Notes under the pieces: generated by a model
Told to the model about the DNA's origin: nothing
Seen by the model: only the letters and a program-made list of their open reading frames with translations
The model's database searches: none
NCBI GenBank assembly: GCA_003241215.1
Contig: QFOL01000051.1
Span: 1-17,129 of the forward strand
Direction of reading: 5' to 3'
From: Agrobacterium fabrum
GTDB taxonomy: Bacteria > Pseudomonadota > Alphaproteobacteria > Rhizobiales > Rhizobiaceae
DNA length: 17,129 nucleotides
Shown here: piece by piece, positions 1-9,439 of the stretch
Position numbering within the stretch: position 1 is the stretch's first letter
How the letters are laid out: each line of letters begins with the position of its first letter
Made by a program: the position numbers and the translations under genes

Positions 1-27
1 TAATCCGGTTAGCCAAGGAGCAAAGAC

Positions 28-2451
28 ATGAAATTCACTCTTTCCTGGCTGAAAGAGCATCTCGATACCGATGCGACGCTGGACGAGATTTGCGAGCGGC
101 TGACGGCGATCGGTCTTGAGGTCGAGGACGTCGACGACAAGGCGGCCTACAAGCCTTTCGTCATCGCCAAGGTCGTTTCTGCTGAAAAACACCCCGAGGC
201 TGACCGTCTCAAGGTGCTGATGGTGGATGCCGGTGACGGCAAGCCGGTGCAGATCGTCTGCGGCGCGCCCAATGCACGCGCCGGCCTCGTCGGTGCGCTC
301 GCACGTCCCGGCATGTATGTTCCGGGCATTGATGTCACGCTTGCCGTGGGCAAGATACGCGGCGTCGAAAGCCATGGCATGATGTGCTCCGAAAAGGAGC
401 TCAACATTTCCGACGATCACGACGGCATCATCGACCTGCCGGAAGATGCGCCGGTCGGCACCTCCTTCGCGACTTATGCCGGGCTCGACGATCCGGTCAT
501 CGAAATCAACCTGACCCCGAACCGGCCGGATTGCACCTCGATCTACGGTATTGCCCGCGATCTCGCTGCTTCCGGTCTCGGCAAGCTGAAAACGAAACCC
601 CTGCCGTCCTTCAAGATCGAAGGCGCAACCCCGGTCGACGTGAAGCTGGAACTGGACGATGCGGCGCTCTGCCCCGGCTTTTCGCTGCGCGTCGTGCGCG
701 GCGTCAAGAACGGCCCCAGCCCGAAATGGATGCAGCAGCGCCTGCTGGCAATCGGTCTGCGTCCCATCAATGCGCTTGTCGACATCACCAACTACATGAC
801 CTTCGATCAGGGCCGGCCGATGCACGTCTTCGACGCCGCCAAGGTCAAGGGCGATCTGACGGTTCGCCGGGCAAAAGAGGGCGAGACGATCCTCGCGCTC
901 GATCAGCGTGAATATAAGCTCGGGCCCAACAATGTCGTCATCGCCGATGAAAAGGGCCTCGAGTCCATCGGTGGCGTCATGGGTGGCGAACATTCCGGCT
1001 GCGATGAAAACACCGTCGACGTGCTGATCGAGTCCGCACTCTGGGATCCGATCAACATCGCCAAGACCGGCCGTTCGCTCGGCATCATCACCGATGCGCG
1101 TTATCGTTTCGAGCGCGGCGTCGATCCGGAATATATGGTTCCGGGTCTGGAACGCACCACCGAACTGGTCCTCGAACTGTGCGGCGGCGTCGCCGGCGAA
1201 GCCCGGGTTGTCGGTTACAAGGGCCATCAGCCGAAGGTCGTGGATTTCCCGCTGGCGGAAGTGAAGCGCCTGACGGGTCTCGAAGTCTCGGCAGAAGAGA
1301 GCCTCGCCATTCTCAAAGGCCTCGGTTTCAGCGTCGAGGGAACGGGCGAGCGCGTTTCTGTCACCGTCCCGTCCTGGCGTCCTGATGTCGACGGCAAGGC
1401 CGATCTGGTGGAAGAGGTCATGCGCATCCATGGCGTCGACAACATCAAGCCGGAGCCGCTGGAAAGCTTCGGCGCCGTCAATGGCCGTATCCTGACCACG
1501 CTGCAGATTCGTACGCGTACCGCGCGCCGTGCGCTGGCAAGCCGTGGCATGCTCGAGGCCGTCACTTGGTCCTTCATCCCGGAAGGGCAGGCAAAGCTGT
1601 TCGGCGGCGGTTCACCCGCGCTGAAACTCGCCAACCCCATCGCAGCCGATATGTCGGACATGCGGCCTTCGTTGCTGCCCGGCCTTCTGACCGCCGCGCA
1701 GCGCAATGCGGATAAAGGTTATGGCGATGTCGCAATCTTCGAGGTCTCCGGCACCTATGAGGGCGATACGCCTGATGCGCAGCGCCGCGTTGCCGGCGGT
1801 GTTCGCCGTGGCACGGCCTCGCTGGCAGGCAGCGGCCGCATGTGGTCCAATGCTTTGAAGGGCGGCGGCAAGCCGGTGGATGTCTATGACGCCAAGGCCG
1901 ACGCGCTGGCGGTACTCGAAGCCTGCGGCCTGCCCATGGCCAATGTGCAGATCGAGGCCGGCGGCCCCGGCTGGTATCATCCCGGCCGCTCAGGCACCAT
2001 CAAGATGGGTCCGAAGGTCGTGCTCGGCTATTTCGGCGAGTTCCATCCGAAGACGTTGTCCGAACTGGATGTCTCCGGCGCCTATTGCGGTTTCGAGATT
2101 TATCTCGACGCCATGCAGGAGCCGAAGAAGAAGGCGACCCGCACCAAGCCTGCGCTCGAGCTTTCGCCCTTCCAGGCGGTCAAGCGCGACTTCGCCTTCG
2201 TGGTTGACAAGTCGGTAGAGGCGGGCGCCATCATCAAGGCTGCAACGAGTGCCGACCGCAAGTTGATCACCGGCGTCAATGTCTTCGATATTTTCGAGGG
2301 CGCATCGCTCGGTGAAAACCGCAAGTCGGTCGCCATCGAAGTACAGATCCAGCCGGTCGACAAGACGCTGACCGATGAGGATTTCGAGGCGCTCACGGCC
2401 AAGATCGTCGGCAATGTTGAGAAATCGACGGGCGGCGTTCTGCGCGCCTGA
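28..2451 (+). CDS. pheT: Phenylalanine--tRNA ligase beta subunit (PheT)
   Basis: This is the beta subunit of cytoplasmic phenylalanyl-tRNA synthetase (alpha2-beta2), which charges tRNA-Phe; the beta chain binds tRNA and edits mischarged Tyr-tRNA-Phe. The 807 residues have the usual full bacterial length. Visible in order are an EMAP-type OB tRNA-binding domain (about residues 40-150, with HPEADRLKV and VCGAPNA), the B3/B4 editing domain (about 210-380, with NALVDITNY and FERGVDPE), a B5 domain (about 400-475, with [19 protein letters not shown]), the catalytic-like core, and a C-terminal FDX-ACB anticodon-binding domain (about 712-805, starting near [13 protein letters not shown]). An AAGGAG ribosome binding site lies at 15-20, 7 bases before the ATG. 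pheS is expected just upstream, outside the window; this is inferred from the usual pheST operon. The gene ends just before a strong hairpin terminator. Confidence 0.98.
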   Translation: MKFTLSWLKEHLDTDATLDEICERLTAIGLEVEDVDDKAAYKPFVIAKVVSAEKHPEADRLKVLMVDAGDGKPVQIVCGAPNARAGLVGALARPGMYVPGIDVTLAVGKIRGVESHGMMCSEKELNISDDHDGIIDLPEDAPVGTSFATYAGLDDPVIEINLTPNRPDCTSIYGIARDLAASGLGKLKTKPLPSFKIEGATPVDVKLELDDAALCPGFSLRVVRGVKNGPSPKWMQQRLLAIGLRPINALVDITNYMTFDQGRPMHVFDAAKVKGDLTVRRAKEGETILALDQREYKLGPNNVVIADEKGLESIGGVMGGEHSGCDENTVDVLIESALWDPINIAKTGRSLGIITDARYRFERGVDPEYMVPGLERTTELVLELCGGVAGEARVVGYKGHQPKVVDFPLAEVKRLTGLEVSAEESLAILKGLGFSVEGTGERVSVTVPSWRPDVDGKADLVEEVMRIHGVDNIKPEPLESFGAVNGRILTTLQIRTRTARRALASRGMLEAVTWSFIPEGQAKLFGGGSPALKLANPIAADMSDMRPSLLPGLLTAAQRNADKGYGDVAIFEVSGTYEGDTPDAQRRVAGGVRRGTASLAGSGRMWSNALKGGGKPVDVYDAKADALAVLEACGLPMANVQIEAGGPGWYHPGRSGTIKMGPKVVLGYFGEFHPKTLSELDVSGAYCGFEIYLDAMQEPKKKATRTKPALELSPFQAVKRDFAFVVDKSVEAGAIIKAATSADRKLITGVNVFDIFEGASLGENRKSVAIEVQIQPVDKTLTDEDFEALTAKIVGNVEKSTGGVLRA

Positions 2452-2468
2452 AGGCTGATGACGGAATG

Positions 2469-2499
2469 AAAAAGCCGCGGTGGTTGCCGCGGCTTTTTT
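2469..2499. terminator. Bidirectional intrinsic terminator between pheT and an aldo/keto reductase
   Basis: A 12-bp perfect stem is formed by AAAAAGCCGCGG (2469-2480) and CCGCGGCTTTTT (2487-2498) around a TGGTTG loop. The T-run continues past the stem on the plus strand, and the A-run at the left foot gives a T-run on the minus strand. It therefore serves both pheT (stop at 2451) and the convergent reductase (stop at 2504). Confidence 0.93.
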
Positions 2500-2503
2500 G
2501 TTT

Positions 2504-3505
<1,002 letters not shown>

Positions 3506-3601
3506 CTGTTCGTCCTTCCATAAGGAACCGCCCGTCATCAGGGCGTGATCAGAAAATAGCGTCTCATGGCGATAAAAATAATCGCTGCAAATCCGCTTGG
3601 G

Positions 3602-3622
3602 TTGTTCTATCATTTAGAACAA
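3602..3622. promoter_or_regulatory. Palindromic LysR-type operator overlapping the regulator's start codon
   Basis: A perfect inverted repeat, TTGTTCTA (3602-3609) and TAGAACAA (3615-3622), is separated by 5 bases. It contains the LysR-type T-N11-A core (3606 to 3618). The last base is the A of the LysR ATG. A possible -10 (TATCAT, 3608-3613) sits inside it. Binding by the adjacent LysR protein is an inference. Confidence 0.65.
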
Positions 3623-4512
3623 TGAACCGTGTGCAACTCTCCCAGCTGGCCGTTCTCGCCGCCGTTGCCGAAGGCCGCAGCTTTCGCAAGGCCGCCGCCG
3701 AACTTGCCATCGCCCCTTCCGCCGTCAGCCATGCGGTATCGTCGCTGGAGGCAAGCCTTGGCCTGCGCCTGCTTCATCGTACCACCCGCAGCGTTTCACC
3801 GACAGAGGAGGGCAGGCGGCTTCTCGAGACGCTGGGGCCGGCGCTTGCCGATATCGATGCGGTCATCGAGACGCTCGCCGAGCATGGCGGAAGACCTGCG
3901 GGGCCGTTGCGTATCACCCTGCCGCGGCTTGCCGCCGAGGATCTCATCGTGCCGAGACTGGGTGAGTTCCTGCGGCTCTATCCGGATATTTCGCTCGAGA
4001 TATCAACGGATGATCGCTTCGAGGATATTGTCGCGAAGGGTTTCGATGCCGGTCTGCGGCTTGGGGAGCACCTCGACGCGGATATGATCGCGGTGAAAGC
4101 GAGCGGAACATGGCGCGGCGCGATTGTCGGCGCGCCCTCCTATTTTGCAGAAAACCCGCCGCCGCGCGATCCCAGGGATCTCATCCGGCATCGCTGCATC
4201 CGCCGGCGTTTCGCCAGCGGCCTTATCTACCGTTGGGAACTGGAGAAGAATGGCAAGCCATTGGTGGTCGATGTGCAGGGGCCGCTGATCCTGTCGGACC
4301 AGAGCCTCATTCGCCGGGCGGCGATCGATGGCGCAGGGCTCGCCTTCGTTTTCGAGCAGCGTGTGGAAGACGATATCAGGGAGGGAAGGCTCATCCGTGC
4401 GCTGGAAGACTGGTGCGCGCCCTTTGACGGCTTTTACATCTATTATCCCTCACGCCGGCAGATGCGGCCGGCGCTGAGAGCCTTTGTGGATTTCTTCCGT
4501 TTCCGGGGGTGA
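3622..4512 (+). CDS. LysR family transcriptional regulator
   Basis: This 296-residue DNA-binding regulator has the usual LysR length. The N-terminal winged helix-turn-helix spans about residues 1-60 (AVLAAVAEGRSFRKAAAELA, then AVSHAVSSLEASLG and LLHRTTRSVSPTEEG), followed by an LTTR effector-binding domain (about 90-290). Such proteins usually repress themselves and activate a divergent gene, here the aldo/keto reductase at 2504-3505. The ATG at 3622 is chosen from the family N-terminus; no Shine-Dalgarno sequence is visible, and a TATCAT -10-like hexamer only 9-14 bases upstream makes a leaderless mRNA possible. The stop codon abuts the stop of the convergent acetyltransferase in TGATCA (4510-4515). 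The effector is unknown. Confidence 0.94.
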   Translation: MNRVQLSQLAVLAAVAEGRSFRKAAAELAIAPSAVSHAVSSLEASLGLRLLHRTTRSVSPTEEGRRLLETLGPALADIDAVIETLAEHGGRPAGPLRITLPRLAAEDLIVPRLGEFLRLYPDISLEISTDDRFEDIVAKGFDAGLRLGEHLDADMIAVKASGTWRGAIVGAPSYFAENPPPRDPRDLIRHRCIRRRFASGLIYRWELEKNGKPLVVDVQGPLILSDQSLIRRAAIDGAGLAFVFEQRVEDDIREGRLIRALEDWCAPFDGFYIYYPSRRQMRPALRAFVDFFRFRG

Positions 4513-4956
4513 TCAGAAGGTAATGCGATAGCGGATATGGCCGTCGCTCTTCACGTAGCTGTCGTAGAGCTTCTGCGCCCGGTGGTTGTCCTCACCGGTG
4601 TTCCAGTAGAGCCGCGACCAGCCCTTTTCCCTGCAGATGGCGATAAGATCGTCCATCAGCGCCCGGCCCGTGCCCTTGCCGCGGATTTCGCCATCGACGA
4701 ACAGGTCCTCCAGATAGCAGTCGGGTGTCTTCACCCAGGTGGAATCATGGAAGTGATGAATGGCGAAACCGGCCATGCAGTCGCCAAGCAGCGCCACACG
4801 CATCGAAACACGGGATGTGGGGTCAAGGATACGCGCCCAAGTGTGATCGGTGACGTCATCGGCAAGATCGACATCATAAAAGGCGAGATAGTCGTTCCAT
4901 AGCCGCAGCCATTCCGCCCGGTCGGCCGGCTGCGCGTCGCGAATTGCAAGTTCCAT
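4513..4956 (-). CDS. GNAT family N-acetyltransferase
   Basis: This 147-residue acetyltransferase is predicted to move an acetyl group from acetyl-CoA to an amine on an unidentified small molecule or protein. The acetyl-CoA pyrophosphate-binding motif RGKGTG is at residues 92-97, preceded by the beta-strand YLEDLFVDGE and followed by the typical LYWNTGEDNHRAQKLYDS segment. The ATG at 4956 begins 1 base after the TAA of the upstream aldo/keto reductase (TAAGATG), which indicates an operon and probably translational coupling. A GTG three codons upstream (4965) would overlap the reductase; I prefer the ATG, with AAGG of the reductase 3' end as a weak ribosome site. Confidence 0.9.
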   Translation of the reverse strand: MELAIRDAQPADRAEWLRLWNDYLAFYDVDLADDVTDHTWARILDPTSRVSMRVALLGDCMAGFAIHHFHDSTWVKTPDCYLEDLFVDGEIRGKGTGRALMDDLIAICREKGWSRLYWNTGEDNHRAQKLYDSYVKSDGHIRYRITF

Positions 4957-4957
4957 C

Positions 4958-5908
4958 TTATGCACCCGCCTTGTCGAGAAGGCTCATCATCTCATCGGTC
5001 AGTTCCAGATCGACGGCGCGTTTGAAGCTTTCAAGCTGAGACAGGCTGGTGGCGCTGGCAATCGGCGCGGTTATCGCCTTTTTCCGCAACAACCAGGCCA
5101 GCGCGATATCCGCGAGCCTGGCCCCGGTCTGTACCGCCACAGCATCCATTGCGCCCAGAACGGCAAGGCCGCGCGTGTTGACATATTCGCCCACGCGATA
5201 GCTGCGGGCGACACCTTCCGTATCGGCCTTGGCGCGGTATTTGCCGGTCAGGAAGCCGGCAGCGAGGCTGTAGTAGTTGATGACGCCAATCTCTTCCTTC
5301 ACACAAAGATCAGCAAGCGGACCTTCGAAATCCGCGCGGTTATAGAGATTATATTCCGGCTGCAACACGTCATAACGGGGAAGATTGTTCTTCGCAGCCG
5401 TATCCAGCGCGTCCTGAAGCTGGCTGGCGGAATAATTGGAGCAGCCGATGGCGCGGATTTTTCCCTGTTCCTTCAGCTTTGCGAAGGCGGCGAGCGTCTC
5501 TTCCAGCGGCACGTCCGCATCTGGCTTGTGGGCGAGATAGAGGTCGATATAGTCGGTTTGCAGCCGCTTCAATGAAGCGTCAACAGCTTCCGCGATCCAC
5601 TTGGCGCTGAGGCCGGTCTTCTGGCCGCGATTGTCAAAACCGACCTTGGTGACGATCACCGCATCCTCGCGCTTCACGCTCGACTGCTTCAGCCATTTGC
5701 CGATGATGACCTCGGATTCGCCGCCGACATGTCCGTCCACCCAGGCGGAATAGACATCCGCCGTGTCGATGGCGTTGAACCCGGCATCAAAAAATGCGTC
5801 GAGCAGGGCAAAGGAAGTCTTCTCATCCGCTGTCCAGCCGAACACGTTGCCGCCGAAAACGATCGGGGCGATGGAGAGGCCGGTGCGGCCGAGGCTTCGT
5901 TTTTCCAC
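4958..5908 (-). CDS. Aldo/keto reductase (316 aa)
   Basis: This is a second AKR-superfamily NADPH oxidoreductase, of a different subgroup from the one at 2504-3505. The catalytic tetrad is Asp48 and Tyr53 (IDTADVYSAWVDG), Lys88 (VIVTKVGF) and His127 (LYLAHKPDADVPLEE). The C-terminal region keeps the TAPIASATSLSQLE cofactor loop. The start is a GTG at 5908, supported by AGGAG on the minus strand (5916-5920) 7 bases upstream. It forms a two-gene unit with the downstream acetyltransferase. The 109-bp gap to the upstream regulator (6018) leaves room for its own promoter. The substrate is unknown. Confidence 0.93.
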   Translation of the reverse strand: MEKRSLGRTGLSIAPIVFGGNVFGWTADEKTSFALLDAFFDAGFNAIDTADVYSAWVDGHVGGESEVIIGKWLKQSSVKREDAVIVTKVGFDNRGQKTGLSAKWIAEAVDASLKRLQTDYIDLYLAHKPDADVPLEETLAAFAKLKEQGKIRAIGCSNYSASQLQDALDTAAKNNLPRYDVLQPEYNLYNRADFEGPLADLCVKEEIGVINYYSLAAGFLTGKYRAKADTEGVARSYRVGEYVNTRGLAVLGAMDAVAVQTGARLADIALAWLLRKKAITAPIASATSLSQLESFKRAVDLELTDEMMSLLDKAGA

Positions 5909-6017
5909 GGGAATGCTCCTGTTGCTGTCTTTGAGGCAAGGTTAGCAACTGCCTGCGGGTATAACCATTCAATTCCTTTGATGGCACTCATCAGGCAACG
6001 GCGCGGTGCGGCGACAA

Positions 6018-7001
6018 TCAGGCCTGAAGGCCGCGATAGCGGCTGGGCGGGTAACGATTGTGCTGCTGCCACACGCGCCGCAAATGCCGGGCGGAGGCAA
6101 AGCCCGACCGCTCGGCGATGGCTTCCATGTCGAGACGGGTATTTGCGAGAATATCGCGGGCAAGATTGACCCGCATCAGGTTGACATAGTCGATGACGCT
6201 GATGCCGGTATGCTCGCGAAACAGGCGCGATAGATGCCTTTCGCTGAGGGCAGCGATATCCGCCAACCGCTCCAGCGACCAGTCCTGCGCCGGCTCCGCC
6301 ATCACCTTGTCCTGCACGCGGTGAATGGCGGGATGCATGTGGTTACGGCCAGTCAGCCATGGGGAAATCTGCGGATCGCTGCCGTTGCGCCTGAGGTAAA
6401 CGACCATGGTCTTGGCGATGCGTGCGGCAACGGCCGGGGACGTCAGCCGGGAAACCACATGCAGCATCAGGTCGATGCCGGTGGAGATGCCAGCGCTGGA
6501 AAAGCGGTTGCCGTCCTCGACGAACAGGCGGTTTTCGACCACCTGGGATAACGGTGCGATGCGGCGGAGTGCGTCGATGCAATCGCTATGCGTGGTGCAG
6601 CCGCGCCCGTCGAAAAGTCCGGCTTCACCCGCCAGCAGCGCCCCGGAGCAGATGGAGATGACGGTTGTGTCGACCCGGACGGCGCGACGCAGCCACGCCG
6701 CCAACGCCTGCCGCTCCCGCCGCGTCTCCGCTTCACCTTCCGAGCGCGAGGTGCTGCCGGAGATCAGTAGCAATGCGTTTTCCGGTAGCGCCGTCGGCAG
6801 TGTCTCCAGCCCGCAAAGATCAAGGCCGATGGAGGATTGTTGCCTGTCCCTGGCTGCGATGTAGCGGCAGTCGAAAAAAATGTCGGTCTGCTCGTCATTG
6901 GCATAACGGATCACCTGCAGGGGGCCGGCAATGTCGAGCAACAGCGCGTGCGGCGGCACAAGCGTATAGAAGGGAATGATGCGTGTGCCGCCTTTGTCCA
7001 T
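6018..7001 (-). CDS. GlxA-type transcriptional regulator (DJ-1/PfpI-like domain plus AraC HTH)
   Basis: This 327-residue protein has two parts. Residues 8-200 form a DJ-1/PfpI class I glutamine-amidotransferase-like fold with the nucleophile-elbow segment ISICSGALLAG (Cys118). Residues 225-325 carry an AraC double helix-turn-helix (LADIAALSERHLSRLFREHT and IAERSGFASARHLRRVWQQH, ending with the typical PPSRYR). GlxA-type proteins act as ligand-sensing activators; the amidotransferase-like domain is thought to sense rather than catalyse. The ATG (7001-6999) overlaps the TGA of the upstream hydrolase by one base (TGATG), so the two genes are co-transcribed and probably translationally coupled. 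The target genes are unknown; the divergent oxidoreductase at 7740 is one candidate. Confidence 0.94.
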   Translation of the reverse strand: MDKGGTRIIPFYTLVPPHALLLDIAGPLQVIRYANDEQTDIFFDCRYIAARDRQQSSIGLDLCGLETLPTALPENALLLISGSTSRSEGEAETRRERQALAAWLRRAVRVDTTVISICSGALLAGEAGLFDGRGCTTHSDCIDALRRIAPLSQVVENRLFVEDGNRFSSAGISTGIDLMLHVVSRLTSPAVAARIAKTMVVYLRRNGSDPQISPWLTGRNHMHPAIHRVQDKVMAEPAQDWSLERLADIAALSERHLSRLFREHTGISVIDYVNLMRVNLARDILANTRLDMEAIAERSGFASARHLRRVWQQHNRYPPSRYRGLQA

Positions 7002-7561
7002 CAGGCTGCCTCTTTCACGCTTGCAAGTACATCGCGCACCGTGGCGATGCGTGCAAAGCGCCCGGCCAGCACCAGTTCGGTGCGCTTGCGGATATCATCC
7101 GCGCTGAAGACCGTGCCGGAGGCATGCGTCATCGGAAAGGTCAGAGTGGCCTCGGTAACGTAATCGACGCTGTAGCCGAGATCCGAGGCGTGCCGGGTGG
7201 TTGTCTCGCAGCATTGTTCGGTGCGGATACCGGAAACGATCAACCGGTTGATGCCTTTTTGCGTCAGCCAGATTTCAAGGCCGGTGCCGGCAAAGGCTGA
7301 GTGGCGATTCTTGTGGAAGGTCACGTCAGGGGCGATCCGCACACCCTCGAGCGCGCGGATATAACCGCTGTCTTTCGAGAAGGCCCTGTCGCCATCGACG
7401 TGGAAGATTTGCACAACCGGAATGCCGGCCGCTTCGGCGCCGTCGATCAACGCCTGCTGTTTTTCCAGAAAGGTGGCGAGCCCGCTTTCCTCGAAATAAG
7501 GGGCATGCCGAAAGGATTCCTGGACGTCGACGACGAGCAGCGCAGTGTTGGAAGAGGACAT
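7001..7561 (-). CDS. Isochorismatase-like cysteine hydrolase
   Basis: This 186-residue protein belongs to the isochorismatase/nicotinamidase-like cysteine hydrolase superfamily and probably cleaves an amide or similar bond in a small molecule. The triad is visible: Asp12 (LLVVDVQESF), Lys84 (VTFHKNRHSAF) and Cys117 (GIRTEQCCETT). The exact substrate is unresolved. The start is uncertain. The ATG at 7561 (MSSSNTALLVVDVQ) has GGAG 9 bases upstream and gives the normal N-terminus; another in-frame ATG at 7594 has AAAGGGG close by, but a TATATT -10-like element (7612-7607) would place that site near the transcript's 5' end. The gene overlaps the GlxA-type regulator by one base. Confidence 0.92.
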   Translation of the reverse strand: MSSSNTALLVVDVQESFRHAPYFEESGLATFLEKQQALIDGAEAAGIPVVQIFHVDGDRAFSKDSGYIRALEGVRIAPDVTFHKNRHSAFAGTGLEIWLTQKGINRLIVSGIRTEQCCETTTRHASDLGYSVDYVTEATLTFPMTHASGTVFSADDIRKRTELVLAGRFARIATVRDVLASVKEAA

Positions 7562-7739
7562 TTCATGGTTCTCCATTGGATTCATGCCTAGCATAATTCC
7601 CCTTTCAATATATGGATAAAAGCAGGAATGCCGACAAAGAAAGGACAAATCCGGCCATCCTTTATCTGTCGCGAACCGGTGGCTTGCCAGGCCGTGTGAT
7701 GGTGGTAAGTTTCCGGCGGATGACAGAATGGAGGATGGA

Positions 7740-8723
7740 ATGCTGCGCTTCGGAATAATCTCAACGGCGAAAATCGCTCAGGATCACGTCATTCCGGCTA
7801 TGCAGGATGCGAAAGATTGCGTGGTCAGCGCCATCGCCGGTCGCGATCTCACCAAGGCCCGTGCGGTCGCGGATCGCTTTTCCGTGCCCCATGCTTTCGG
7901 CTCCTATGAGGAGATGCTGGCATCGGATGTGATCGACGCCGTCTATATTCCGCTTCCCACCTCGCAGCATGTGGAGTGGACCATCAGGGCCGCCGATGCC
8001 GGCAAGCATGTCCTCTGCGAAAAGCCGATTGCGCTGAAAGCCGAAGAGATCGACACCCTTATCGCGGCGCGTGACCGTAATGGCGTGCTCGTGTCAGAAG
8101 CCTTCATGGTCACCTATTCGCCGGTCTGGGCCAGGGTGAAGGAGTTGCTGGCGTCAGGCGCCATCGGAACGTTGAAGCATGTTCAGGGTGCTTTCAGCTA
8201 TTTCAATCGCGATCCCGGCAATATGCGGAATATTCCGGAACTGGGCGGCGGTGCCCTGCCGGATATCGGCGTCTATCCGACCATTGTGACCCGTTTCGCG
8301 ACCGGCGCGGAGCCCAGGCGCGTCCAGGCAAGCGTCGAGCGCGACAAGGAATTTGGCACCGATATCTATTCGAGCATTCGGGCTGATTTCGGCAGTTTTG
8401 AACTGAGCTTTTATCTGGCGACGCAGCTTGCCGCCCGTCAGCTGATGGTTTTCCACGGTACGGATGGCTACATCGAGGTCAAATCCCCCTTCAACGCCAA
8501 TCGCTGGGGTGCGGAAGAGATTGAGCTGACCAATCAGGCCCATAATCAGTCACAGATATTCCGGTTTCAGGATAGCCGCCAGTACAAGCTGGAGGCGGAA
8601 GCGTTTGCCCGTGCGGCAAAGGGTGAGGGCGACGTCGTCCCTCTCGAAAGCTCAAGGAAGAACCAGCTTTTCATCGACGCCATCTATCGGGCGGCGGAAA
8701 AGGACGGTTGGGAAGCGGTTTAA
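7740..8723 (+). CDS. Gfo/Idh/MocA family oxidoreductase
   Basis: This 327-residue NAD(P)-dependent dehydrogenase probably acts on a sugar, inositol or related polyol. It has an N-terminal Rossmann fold ([10 protein letters not shown], residues 4-13, replacing the usual GxGxxG), the signature CEKPIAL with Lys95, and a C-terminal alpha/beta domain with [12 protein letters not shown]. The last motif carries Tyr where many members have His, as in the dimeric dihydrodiol dehydrogenase-like branch. The ATG at 7740 is chosen because GGAGG (7730-7734) lies 5 bases upstream; an ATG at 7728 would place that site inside the gene. It is divergent from the hydrolase/GlxA-type operon. Its stop codon overlaps that of the convergent GtrA-like gene. 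Confidence 0.93.
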   Translation: MLRFGIISTAKIAQDHVIPAMQDAKDCVVSAIAGRDLTKARAVADRFSVPHAFGSYEEMLASDVIDAVYIPLPTSQHVEWTIRAADAGKHVLCEKPIALKAEEIDTLIAARDRNGVLVSEAFMVTYSPVWARVKELLASGAIGTLKHVQGAFSYFNRDPGNMRNIPELGGGALPDIGVYPTIVTRFATGAEPRRVQASVERDKEFGTDIYSSIRADFGSFELSFYLATQLAARQLMVFHGTDGYIEVKSPFNANRWGAEEIELTNQAHNQSQIFRFQDSRQYKLEAEAFARAAKGEGDVVPLESSRKNQLFIDAIYRAAEKDGWEAV

Positions 8724-9091
8724 TCCTGATCCTGCCGTTGCTTCTGCAGCCGCCAATAGCCGTAAAGCGAAAGCGCCAGCGCCGCGAGCGCTGAAAGGGC
8801 AAGCGGGACAAGCGGCTGCACCAGCGGGTTGCGCCATAGCAGCAGGACGAACAGCCCGACGCCCACGATGCGGGAGATGAGCGTGACGGCATTCATGAGA
8901 AAGCCGCTCGGCATGTCAGGTGCATTCCCGTTCGAGCGGTTCAGTCGCCAACTTGTAGCAAGCCCGGCCGCAGCCCCCGGCAACCGGGCGGCCAAGGGGT
9001 CGACGCCAAGATAGAAGATAAGCAGACAGGTGACGGCAAGATCGACGGTCAGGCCGCAAATCTCGGTCAGCGCAAAGTGCGGAAACCTCAA
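8720..9091 (-). CDS. GtrA-like small membrane protein
   Basis: This 123-residue polytopic membrane protein has about four hydrophobic segments (near residues 10-28, 32-48, 66-86 and 91-113). The layout LRF...[21 protein letters not shown], followed by LNRSNG after the second segment, resembles the GtrA family, whose members are thought to help move lipid-linked sugars across the inner membrane. The match is by pattern only. The start is a TTG at 9091; no better in-frame start exists between it and the upstream TAA at 9104-9106, and no clear ribosome site is seen. Only 12 bases separate it from the upstream small membrane gene, so translation may depend on coupling. The frame ends in the TTAA shared with the convergent oxidoreductase. 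Confidence 0.75.
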   Translation of the reverse strand: MRFPHFALTEICGLTVDLAVTCLLIFYLGVDPLAARLPGAAAGLATSWRLNRSNGNAPDMPSGFLMNAVTLISRIVGVGLFVLLLWRNPLVQPLVPLALSALAALALSLYGYWRLQKQRQDQD

Positions 9092-9103
9092 GGGTGTCGG
9101 CTT

Positions 9104-9346
9104 TTAAAGCGTTGGCTGTGTGGAGCGCGGGCGCTGCAGCACCAGAAGGCCGATGACGGCACCCACGACGCCGAAATTATAACCGGCGAGCGCAAGCAGC
9201 AGCGACATCAGGGGCACAGCCGCGGCAGAAAGCGCCATTGCGACACCATAGGCGGCGATAATCATCATGCAGATGAAAACGATGCTGAAGACAGAACGCA
9301 ACGCAACAGCCGTTACGCCGAGCACTGTGGCGGTAAGAAAAATCAT
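9104..9346 (-). CDS. Small hydrophobic protein, two to three membrane segments, unknown function
   Basis: I do not recognise this 80-residue protein. It is almost wholly hydrophobic, with segments near residues 2-17, 18-36 and 44-70 (for example VFICMMIIAAYGVAMAL and FGVVGAVIGLLVL) and a short charged tail, QRPRSTQPTL. It is a convincing gene because its ATG (9346-9344) follows AGGAGG (minus strand, 9354-9359) by 7 bases, the best ribosome site in this part of the window. It is the first gene of a two-gene minus-strand unit with the GtrA-like gene, in the same reading frame and separated by one stop codon. It diverges from xseA. Confidence 0.75.
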   Translation of the reverse strand: MIFLTATVLGVTAVALRSVFSIVFICMMIIAAYGVAMALSAAAVPLMSLLLALAGYNFGVVGAVIGLLVLQRPRSTQPTL

Positions 9347-9439
9347 GATGCCGCCTCCTCTTTGGTTGCCGGGCCTGGGACAAGACGTAGCGTCTCCTTC
9401 CCTAATGAACCCTTGTTTTCTCCTCCAATCCCTGTTTTC

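Noticed and set aside
3506..3613. N-terminal extension of the aldo/keto reductase to 3613
   Set aside because: The extra 36 residues do not fit the family, and the ATG at 3505 has a good ribosome site; the extension would also cover the divergent promoter region.
4453..4473. CGCCGGC/GCCGGCG hairpin in the LysR 3' end
   Set aside because: It was considered as a terminator for the convergent acetyltransferase, but no T-run follows on either strand; such GC stems are frequent in this genome type.
8777..8793. CAGCGC/GCGCTG hairpin near the oxidoreductase/GtrA-like junction
   Set aside because: The stem is only 6 bp with no T-run, and it lies inside GtrA-like coding sequence.
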